This document shows, piece by piece, positions 1 to 5,985 of a stretch of DNA of 11,696 nt. How positions within the stretch are numbered: the first letter of the stretch is position 1; each line of letters opens with the position of its first letter. This stretch comes from Pseudomonadota bacterium (GTDB taxonomy: Bacteria > Pseudomonadota > Gammaproteobacteria > Halothiobacillales > Halothiobacillaceae), in NCBI GenBank assembly GCA_021795795.1, contig JAJYPA010000232.1, positions 1-11,696 of the forward strand. The letters are read 5' to 3'. The translations under genes and the position numbers were made by a program. The notes under the pieces were generated by a model, which searched no databases, was not told the DNA's origin, and saw only the letters and a list, made by a program, of their open reading frames with translations.

Positions 1-13
1 TTAACAGGTCAAT

Positions 14-53
14 GTGACAGGCATATTACGATTTCGTGACTGTTTAATGACAA
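14..53 (-). promoter_or_regulatory. Pho-box-like array of four half-sites, facing a gene off the left edge
   Basis: Read on the minus strand, four 7-mers recur every 11 bases: TTGTCAT (53-47), CAGTCAC (42-36), TCGTAAT (31-25) and CTGTCAC (20-14), with 4-base spacers, the first two of them A/T-rich. The known PhoB half-site is CTGTCAT (last base T or C) with the same 11-base period, and two tandem boxes make four half-sites. Units 1, 2 and 4 match well; unit 3 is weak. The orientation implies a minus-strand promoter just beyond base 1, so the regulated gene is not in the window. The last unit plus spacer, TGTCACATTG, is repeated exactly at the MFS promoter at 2797-2836. That this is a PhoB site is inferred from pattern and context. 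Confidence 0.55.
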
Positions 54-428
54 ATATTGCATTGATGAAATTGCCTAGAATTTAAGCGGTTCAGCGTTTG
101 TTCACGCACTTGTCCGCGCTGCCCCGGAGCGATGAGGTATGGTGGACCCCTTAAGAAGGACGTAACACCTGGGTACTGACTGCGACACCCGAGTCGGCAG
201 GAACGACTTGGCACTCCGACTCGGTGACCCCTGGTGGCCGGGGAGGTGATTGGCATCGGCATTGGGGGGGATGACCGCGGGCGGCGACCATCCCCATGGG
301 CGTGGCCTGAAGCCGCGGAATCCCCCTTCAGCTCGAAAACATAGAGGCGAACCGGCGACTATGGCAAACGGTCGTTACCACCCCATCAGGCCTGTTGCCG
401 ACGACCCCGCGGGGGGCGGTTCAATGCG
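54..428. other. Gene-free stretch with several GC-rich inverted repeats
   Basis: I see no convincing gene here. The short frames present lack ribosome sites and family resemblance. From about 120 onward the stretch is GC-rich and holds separate inverted repeats: CCGAGTCGG/CCGACTCGG (189-197 with 216-224), GGGGATG/CATCCCC (267-273 with 289-295), CTGAAG/CTTCAG (307-312 with 326-331), GGTCGT/ACGACC (370-375 with 401-406), and the palindrome CCCCGCGGGG (405-414), which overlaps the last arm. None is followed by a T-run on either strand, so they are not simple intrinsic terminators. The region lies directly after the stop of the regulator gene. It may be a structured 3' untranslated region, a non-coding RNA, or a decayed mobile-element end. 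Confidence 0.4.
189..224. repeat. Perfect 9-bp inverted repeat with 18-base loop
   Basis: The arms CCGAGTCGG (189-197) and CCGACTCGG (216-224) are exact reverse complements. The loop contains CGACT (204-208), which could pair instead with AGTCG (192-196), so two mutually exclusive hairpins are possible. There is no T-run, so this is not an intrinsic terminator. Its role is unknown. Confidence 0.5.
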
Positions 429-1271
429 TCAATGCGATGATAATTTGATGATATTTTGCGTGGATTTCGGCGGTGTGAAGCGATAACCGAAGCCGTGTAC
501 CGTCTCCAGCCAGTCGCCGGCTCCGACGGCACCCAATATCTTGCGCAAACGATAGACCTGCGCGGCCACGGAATTCGGTTGCATGTACCCGCCTTTTTCC
601 GCGCTCAAGACCGAGGCGACATCCGCCATGGAAAAGGTGTGATCGGGGTGCATCGCAAGGTAGTACAGCAGGTGGAACATGCGGCGTGGCAAGCGCACTT
701 CCTGGCCCAGGACCCAGGCACGATGCGCAATGGGATCCATGCAGAGCGATTCCTCGTCGCCAATCTTTTCCATGGCCCAGCCCTGCGTGCGTTTGAGCAT
801 GGCCTGCACCTGCGCTACCAGCAGTTGTGGAGTGAGGGGAGCGGACAAATAGGCATCAGCCCCGGCGTCCAGAGCCTCCATGGCTTCTTGGGCCTCGTAT
901 TGGTTGATGCTGGTACCCACGACGAGGAGGGGGAGCTGAACGACGGATGGCTGGCGCCGAAGCCGCAGGCACCAATCCGTCAGAAGCAGTGACCAGCCCA
1001 CGATCACCAGCATATGCGGTTGCCATTTGCGCAGCAGACGCTCGGCCTGGGGTGTGGCGGTCACCGTTTGTACCAGAGCACCCGTCCGGCGCAAGACCAT
1101 ATCGACGGGCGGATGTTCGGCAGCCGCGGGGGCAGGATCGTTCAAAAGCAGGATGCGCTCGCGTTTCCCGGGATCCCGTGGCGGTTCCAGCGTCGCCGTG
1201 TGGGCCAACCAGGTCGCTTCGGCCAGGTGGGCCGCATGGATCACTACTCCGCCCAAGAGAACAAATAACAT
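429..1271 (-). CDS. OmpR/PhoB-type regulator with a degenerate (Asp-less) receiver
   Basis: This is a 280-residue DNA-binding regulator. Residues about 38-160 have the layout of a CheY-like receiver (ILLLND at 40-45; GALVQTV, a typical second strand; DAGADAYLSAPL at 135-146). Residues about 172-267 form a winged-helix Trans_reg_C domain with RLRKIL (241-246) and ETVHGFGYRF (256-265). Key receiver residues are missing. The strand that should end in the phosphoacceptor Asp reads HMLVIVGW (86-93), and the conserved Lys of the usual KPF motif is Ala144. Only Asp45 of the acidic pair remains. Phosphorylation control is therefore unlikely. A 37-residue N-terminal extension precedes the receiver. 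The start at 1271 is supported by GGAGGAG seven bases upstream. It lies 26 bases after the MFS stop, so it is probably co-transcribed with the transporter and may regulate phosphate genes (inference). Confidence 0.85.
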   Translation of the reverse strand: MLFVLLGGVVIHAAHLAEATWLAHTATLEPPRDPGKRERILLLNDPAPAAAEHPPVDMVLRRTGALVQTVTATPQAERLLRKWQPHMLVIVGWSLLLTDWCLRLRRQPSVVQLPLLVVGTSINQYEAQEAMEALDAGADAYLSAPLTPQLLVAQVQAMLKRTQGWAMEKIGDEESLCMDPIAHRAWVLGQEVRLPRRMFHLLYYLAMHPDHTFSMADVASVLSAEKGGYMQPNSVAAQVYRLRKILGAVGAGDWLETVHGFGYRFTPPKSTQNIIKLSSH

Positions 1272-1297
1272 GATCCGGCTCCTCCGCTGGTCAGGAA

Positions 1298-2743
1298 CTA
1301 AAGGACCCGGTTCTCGGCCAGTTGGGAGGAGACAGATGCCGGACGGGTCTCGGTACCGTCTTCCTCGCCGCTAATTTCTTCCAGTGTCTTGCCGCTGGGC
1401 TCGGGCAAGGTGAGTTTGGTGAGAGCGACTCCGATGACAGACACGCCTGCCGAGAAGAGCATGGCTCCCTTGATACCGCCAGCGGCACTGATGAAGGGAA
1501 AAGCGAAAGTACCGACAAAGGCGCCGAACTTGCCGATGCCTGCGGCCATGCCATGTCCTGTCGTGCGAATGCTGGTGGGAAACACTTCCGACGGCATCAC
1601 AAAGGTCGTGCAGTTGGGCCCGAACTCGATGAAGAAGAAACTGATCCCGTACAGCAGCAGGAAAGGCGCGACATCGTGAGTGACGCCCGGCACCAAGGCA
1701 ATGGCGGCAAACGCAATGGCCATGACCGAAAAGCCGACCCACTGCAATCGGCGATGACCTACGGCATCCATGAAAAAGATGGAGGCCAGATAGCCGGGAA
1801 TTGCAAATATGGCGAAGATCATCAGCGCCCAGGCACTGCCCGTGAGCGGCGACGACGAGGGGGCCAGCAGCTTCAGGATTTCCGGTGTGGAGATGGCGTT
1901 CCCATAAAAAGCATAGTCATTGAGAAACCACGCCCCACCGGTACCCAGAATCAGGACCAGGTATTTGGGATTGGAAAGCATCTGCCCCCAACTGATGCGG
2001 GCGGGTTTGGTCTTTGATTCGACCTTGGCCTGTACTTGTCCGAAAGAATAGACCGCCATGTCCTTGGCCGCCTCATCGGCATCACCACGTACCAGGACTT
2101 TGTAACGGGGGGATTCCGGCATCGTGCGGCGCAGATAGAGGACGGCCAAAGGCGGTAGAGCGCCCAAACCCAGCATGATGCGCCAGATGGAATCCGCTGG
2201 CAGGCCGGAAGCTTCCAGCGTGAGGGCCACCACTGGGCCAAACGCCAGGCCCAGCCCCTGCATCCCAAAGACCAGCGAGGTCAAGGCGCCGCGTTTCTTG
2301 GCGTTGGCATATTCGGACATGAGCACGGCGCTCATGGGATAATCACCGCCGATGCCAATCCCCAGGATGACGCGGAACACCAACAACCAGAGGAAGTTCG
2401 GCGCGAAGGCGCAAGCGAGCCCACCGATCACCATGAGCAGGGCTTCCAGTCCGTAAATCCGCTTGCGCCCTACCACATCGGCCAGTCGTCCGAAAATGAT
2501 GGCGCCGAGAAAGGCCGCGATCAGGGAGATACTGCCGAGGAAAGCGATCTGGTCATTGCCCAGATGCCATTCCGGTTTGATGTAGACCAAGGCCGAGCCA
2601 ATGATAAAGAGATCGTAGGCATCGGTAAAAAAGCCCATGCCGGCGGTGAATGCGGCGCGGAGATGGAAAAAACTGACGGGTGCATTGTTGAGAGAGTCAA
2701 TAACATCGAGTTGCGGTGCGTTGCTGCTCGTTGTTGTGCCCAT
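1298..2743 (-). CDS. MFS transporter, PHS family (phosphate:H+ symporter type)
   Basis: This is a 481-residue inner-membrane carrier with about 12 hydrophobic segments. Family marks are visible in order: FFTDAYD (38-44) in the first helix, GRLADVVGRKR (85-95, MFS loop 2-3 motif), GIGIGGDYPMSA (128-139) followed by MSEYAN, which is the PHS signature, MPESPRY (208-214) at the end of the first half, NDYAFYG (275-281), and FGPNCTTFVMPSEVFP (374-389). These match the Pho84/Pht1-type phosphate symporters and their bacterial relatives, so inorganic phosphate or a related anion is the likely substrate; exact specificity cannot be read. The start at 2743 is chosen because AAGGAGG lies four bases upstream. 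A longer frame starting at 2803 would begin inside the promoter. It has its own promoter after the upstream terminator and is followed by the regulator gene. Confidence 0.9.
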   Translation of the reverse strand: MGTTTSSNAPQLDVIDSLNNAPVSFFHLRAAFTAGMGFFTDAYDLFIIGSALVYIKPEWHLGNDQIAFLGSISLIAAFLGAIIFGRLADVVGRKRIYGLEALLMVIGGLACAFAPNFLWLLVFRVILGIGIGGDYPMSAVLMSEYANAKKRGALTSLVFGMQGLGLAFGPVVALTLEASGLPADSIWRIMLGLGALPPLAVLYLRRTMPESPRYKVLVRGDADEAAKDMAVYSFGQVQAKVESKTKPARISWGQMLSNPKYLVLILGTGGAWFLNDYAFYGNAISTPEILKLLAPSSSPLTGSAWALMIFAIFAIPGYLASIFFMDAVGHRRLQWVGFSVMAIAFAAIALVPGVTHDVAPFLLLYGISFFFIEFGPNCTTFVMPSEVFPTSIRTTGHGMAAGIGKFGAFVGTFAFPFISAAGGIKGAMLFSAGVSVIGVALTKLTLPEPSGKTLEEISGEEDGTETRPASVSSQLAENRVL

Positions 2744-2796
2744 GAGGCCTCCTTGTCTGTGCTGAATTGCGGCATCGACAAAGTTAGCGTGGCAAT

Positions 2797-2836
2797 GTGA
2801 CATTATAATGAACTTAGGATGATGTTTTTATGATAT
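2797..2836 (-). promoter_or_regulatory. Pho-box-like array at the MFS promoter
   Basis: On the minus strand four 7-mers sit at an exact 11-base period: ATATCAT (2836-2830), ACATCAT (2825-2819), AGTTCAT (2814-2808) and ATGTCAC (2803-2797). Each keeps the TCA core of the PhoB half-site CTGTCAT/C. The fourth plus its spacer (TGTCACATTG) is identical to the array at 14-53. Units 1-3 are individually weak (4-5 of 7 matches), so periodicity and context carry the argument. Confidence 0.45.
2802..2807 (-). promoter_or_regulatory. Consensus -10 element TATAAT of the MFS unit
   Basis: A perfect TATAAT reads on the minus strand at 2807-2802, about 60 bases before the MFS start codon at 2743. No good -35 hexamer lies 17 bases upstream, where the sequence is TAAAAA. 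That is typical of activator-dependent promoters. Half-site 2 of the array ends 11 bases before this -10, the usual PhoB spacing, but half-site 4 then overlaps it. The predicted transcript would start near 2795. Confidence 0.55.
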
Positions 2837-2849
2837 TTCATTTTCTGAT

Positions 2850-2873
2850 AAAAAAATCCCGCCAGAACGGGAT
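2850..2873 (-). terminator. Intrinsic terminator of the receptor-phosphoesterase operon
   Basis: Reading the minus strand, ATCCCG (2873-2868), a six-base loop, CGGGAT (2861-2856) and then a run of T (2855-2850) form a classic Rho-independent terminator. The T-run exists only for minus-strand transcription. It lies about 220 bases after the phosphoesterase stop and immediately before the MFS promoter, and so separates the two transcription units. Confidence 0.85.
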
Positions 2874-3032
2874 GAATGAGGAGGATTCTCATGACACTTG
2901 GCAGGCGCTCCGGCTCGGCCGGAAACGGGTTTTGGCGCGGTACGTATGCCTGGGATGGCCCTTGAGCCGTCCAGCCGACCGGTTGATGAAAAGGGCTGGC
3001 CAATGCGGAACGGTTTTCATAGCGGGGAATCT

Positions 3033-3057
3033 CGGGCATACCCAATATGCATGCCCG
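3033..3057. repeat. 7-bp inverted repeat in the phosphoesterase 3' untranslated region
   Basis: CGGGCAT (3033-3039) and ATGCCCG (3051-3057) are exact reverse complements around an 11-base loop. Part of the left arm (GCATA) can alternatively pair with TATGC inside the loop. No T-run follows. It lies in the roughly 220-base non-coding stretch between the phosphoesterase stop and the terminator, in which I see no gene. Confidence 0.4.
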
Positions 3058-3093
3058 CTCGCCCATGTGAGTACGGGGGACGCCGATCTCATT

Positions 3094-5976
3094 TCAATTG
3101 CCCTCATTGGCCTGATAATCGGCCACCGTCCCACCATGTTCTTTGGCATAGCTCTGCAAATAGCGCATGACTCGGTCATAACTCTTGGTCCCTTTGCTGG
3201 CGGTCCATTCCTGCCGCATCTGTTCGGGACCGCCCACTTTCAGGAGCGATGTGGGCGCATAGGCATTTTGGCGGCTGACCGGAGCCAGGTGCCGTCCATG
3301 GGGATTGGTGTGCGCCTTGAGCCAGGCGGGGGTCAGAATATGACCGGTAGCCCCCGCCTCGCGTCGCAGGAAGAGGTGATCCGAGCACTTGCCGGGGTTG
3401 AATGCCACTTTCACTTGCATGGGCAAAACCTTGGTCGGGGCGAAATCGGGGTGCTGCGTCCAGATGCCGGAGATCACGGCGGCATTCTGGTCCCACTGAG
3501 ACAGGGACGGCAGTCCCAGGATCGCCTCGATGGTCTTGACGATATTGACCTGGGAGTCGAGGCGGGTTTCCAGGTGGCTTTTTTTCACCCAGGGACCCAT
3601 GGCCAGCGCCAGGGTACGGTGCGCATTGATATGGTCGGCGCCGCTCTGGGCGTCGTCCTCGGTCAGAAAGACCACCATATGTTTCCATTGTGGTGTAGTG
3701 GAGAGATAGTGAATGAACTTGGCCGTGGCGTAATCGTTATTGGCGACGAAATAGTTGGGTGTGTAGTAGCAGGGTGCCAGTCCCGCGGTATGATCGTCCG
3801 GCAGCCAGATGTAGATGAAATGGGGGAAAGCGCCACCGAGATGTTTTTTGAGCCAAGCGATGGCGAGCTTCGCCCGGTCTGTGTCTAGGATCATGCGGTC
3901 CCAGGAGGGATAGCTTTTCGCGACATGGGCCTGCAAGGCAGCGCGAATGATGCCATCCCGCGCCCGGGTGATATCCTCGCCAAAGTCCTCAAAAGAAACA
4001 TGATGTTCCAAGAGGTCATTGAAGAGATAGAGACGTGCTGGATAACTGATCCAGGGATTGGTGAAATCCCCCAGTTTCCCGTAATAGTGATAGGGATCAT
4101 GGGCACCCGGTGCGTGGGGGCGCAGCGAGGCGGATCCGCCAGGGCCGGCATTCCATAACAGCCCCCGATTGGAGTAATACTCTGGCCAAAGCCGTTGAAC
4201 GACGTCGGAATCCGAAGCGCCATCCGTCCACTGATGCCCCTGGGCCGTGACCTCGCCATCGGCCATGAAGTTTACGAACAGGGTGTTGGCGTGGGCGAGA
4301 TGGTAGAGGTTGGGTAGCTCTTTCCGATTATAGAGATCAAGGTGCGGATCGGCCCAGCGGCCGGCGGGCTTGTAATCCCCTAAGTCTTCATCAAAGGTCT
4401 TGTTCTCCCGCAGGATGAAGACCACGTAGCGGATGTGCTGGCGGAGATCTTCGGTCGTCTTGAGATCCTTGGCATGCCGCTGCTCGCGCTGATCGGCCGT
4501 AAAGCCATCGTCTTCCAGGGCGAGGTGGGTCCAAACCGGAAGATGCTTGGGGAGGGTGGCAAGATCCACCCTCTGTATCACTCCGTGCATCATGTTACCG
4601 ATGTATTGCCACTGCAGGTTGGGACCGGAGCCGAGCCCTTTGGCGGAGACCACATAGAGCGCGCCGTGGACCACCGTCAAGGCCGTGGGATACCAGGCTG
4701 TGGGGATAAGACCAAGGCCTTCCCCGGTTTGCACGGAGATGACTGCCACGTCACTGTTTCCCGCATTGGCCACGAAAAGCTTCCCATCGGCCACGGCCAG
4801 GCCATCGGGATAGCTTCCGGGCGGCGCGTCTGGGTAGGGGCTGTCACGAATGACCCGCACGAGACGCAGGGTTGCGCTATCCACCTCGACAATGCGGTCC
4901 ACATTAGCGTCGGCGACAAAGACATCGGGACTAGCGGGCACTGCCGCCAGTGCGGTGGGATGCACCCCAGCCGCAACACTGTCGGGGCCTTCTGCGGGGC
5001 CCGTAGCGATGTGGCCCAGCACATGGAAGTCGGCGCGATTTACCACCGTAACGCCATTGCCGCCCCAGTCACTCACCACGAGCCGGTGGCCATTGTCTGC
5101 AAGCGCAACTGCAAATGGATAGGGTCCCACGTTCAAGTAGTCGGTGTGGCCCGTCGCGATGTGGATACGCGCGAGGCTGTTGGAAAGCATGCCGGTGACG
5201 TAGAGATGCTGATCCTGGGGACCAACCACTACGGAATCGGGATAAAAGAGAGAAGGTTTTTGCTGATCCCCCTGGTACTGGTAGGGATACTGGTCCTTGG
5301 GGAATGATTGCCATCGCAGGGTATACTGGCGCGTTTCCTGAAGGTGGCCATCCACCATACGCAGGGCGAGGACGTTGTCCGAAGCGCCGCCGGTAGCATA
5401 GAAGGTGCCATCGGGCCCCGCGGCGAGACCTTGGAAGAGATCGCTGTGGGAAAGCAGCGTGGTCTGCACCGGGTGGGGATTGCTCTCCGCCGCGAGCGTC
5501 GCTTTGGCATCCACGATTTTGACGGCGGCAGGGTCTTTCGGGATATAGACCACCCCGGCGGCGCCGGTATGTTCGGGATTCAGGGCAATGCCACTGCCCC
5601 CCGGGGTTGCTCGGATGCGTGGCTTATGGGGCGCCACCTTGGAAAAGACCGCCAGACGAGAGAGTCGGTTGAGATTCTGGCCGTTATACAGGGTGATGGT
5701 CTGAAAGGGGGTGGCGCCGTTGGCCAACACCGCGATATCTGGCCCTTGGGCGGCGATCATGGTCGGGAAGTTGGGGGTACCATTGATGGTTCCAACCGGA
5801 GTGACCTTACGACCGGTGGGCAGGGTGGCGCTATAAATCTCCTGATTGGCACCGGAGACCGTGGCTGGCATCCAAACATTCCTCACTGTCGGCGCTGCTT
5901 TTCCAAAAGCGATGGATACACAACAGAAGAGAGTACCTAAGGTACCGGCTATGACATATCGAGTGGAATAATGCAT
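3094..5976 (-). CDS. Exported YncE-like beta-propeller fused to a phosphoesterase domain
   Basis: This is a 960-residue protein. An N-terminal hydrophobic segment ending near SIAFG (21-25) suggests export. Residues about 40-480 are a beta-propeller of the YncE/surface-layer type, with repeated blades such as DVFVADANVDRIVEVD (351-366) and LFVANAGNSDVAVIS (400-414). Residues about 515-835 are a PF04185-type phosphoesterase (the phospholipase C/acid phosphatase superfamily, related to alkaline phosphatases). Its marks are ENKTFDEDLG (524-533), QGHQWT (579-584), PDDHTAG (726-732), TEDDAQ (772-777) and GADHINAHRT (779-788). A tail of about 120 residues has no family I recognise. It should hydrolyse a phosphate ester outside the inner membrane; the substrate is unknown. 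RBS AAGGAG overlaps the stop of receptor 2, and the gap is nine bases, so the two are translated from one mRNA. Confidence 0.88.
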   Translation of the reverse strand: MHYSTRYVIAGTLGTLFCCVSIAFGKAAPTVRNVWMPATVSGANQEIYSATLPTGRKVTPVGTINGTPNFPTMIAAQGPDIAVLANGATPFQTITLYNGQNLNRLSRLAVFSKVAPHKPRIRATPGGSGIALNPEHTGAAGVVYIPKDPAAVKIVDAKATLAAESNPHPVQTTLLSHSDLFQGLAAGPDGTFYATGGASDNVLALRMVDGHLQETRQYTLRWQSFPKDQYPYQYQGDQQKPSLFYPDSVVVGPQDQHLYVTGMLSNSLARIHIATGHTDYLNVGPYPFAVALADNGHRLVVSDWGGNGVTVVNRADFHVLGHIATGPAEGPDSVAAGVHPTALAAVPASPDVFVADANVDRIVEVDSATLRLVRVIRDSPYPDAPPGSYPDGLAVADGKLFVANAGNSDVAVISVQTGEGLGLIPTAWYPTALTVVHGALYVVSAKGLGSGPNLQWQYIGNMMHGVIQRVDLATLPKHLPVWTHLALEDDGFTADQREQRHAKDLKTTEDLRQHIRYVVFILRENKTFDEDLGDYKPAGRWADPHLDLYNRKELPNLYHLAHANTLFVNFMADGEVTAQGHQWTDGASDSDVVQRLWPEYYSNRGLLWNAGPGGSASLRPHAPGAHDPYHYYGKLGDFTNPWISYPARLYLFNDLLEHHVSFEDFGEDITRARDGIIRAALQAHVAKSYPSWDRMILDTDRAKLAIAWLKKHLGGAFPHFIYIWLPDDHTAGLAPCYYTPNYFVANNDYATAKFIHYLSTTPQWKHMVVFLTEDDAQSGADHINAHRTLALAMGPWVKKSHLETRLDSQVNIVKTIEAILGLPSLSQWDQNAAVISGIWTQHPDFAPTKVLPMQVKVAFNPGKCSDHLFLRREAGATGHILTPAWLKAHTNPHGRHLAPVSRQNAYAPTSLLKVGGPEQMRQEWTASKGTKSYDRVMRYLQSYAKEHGGTVADYQANEGN

Positions 5977-5985
5977 GGTAGCTCC

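Noticed and set aside
186..226. Resemblance of the hairpin to the 3' end of a tracrRNA
   Set aside because: Only a short GAGTCGG-type similarity is present; there are no CRISPR repeats and no cas genes in the window.
250..486. Small plus-strand frame containing DHPHG, as in ribosomal protein L2
   Set aside because: The match is five residues, the rest does not follow L2, and the frame overlaps the end of the regulator on the other strand.
2744..2803. 20-residue N-terminal extension of the MFS protein
   Set aside because: Its ATG is part of the TATAATG of the promoter, while the downstream ATG at 2743 has AAGGAGG in front of it.
2801..2810. Plus-strand promoter from the palindrome CATTATAATG
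   Set aside because: TATAAT also reads on the plus strand, but no spaced -35 and no plus-strand gene follows.
2830..3888. Long plus-strand open frame (352 codons)
   Set aside because: It lies mostly antisense to the phosphoesterase gene, crosses the terminator, has no family-like motifs, and mirrors GC-rich codons of the real gene.
4435..5307. Plus-strand open frame (290 codons)
   Set aside because: It is fully antisense to the propeller part of the phosphoesterase, which has clear family motifs; the plus-strand product resembles nothing.
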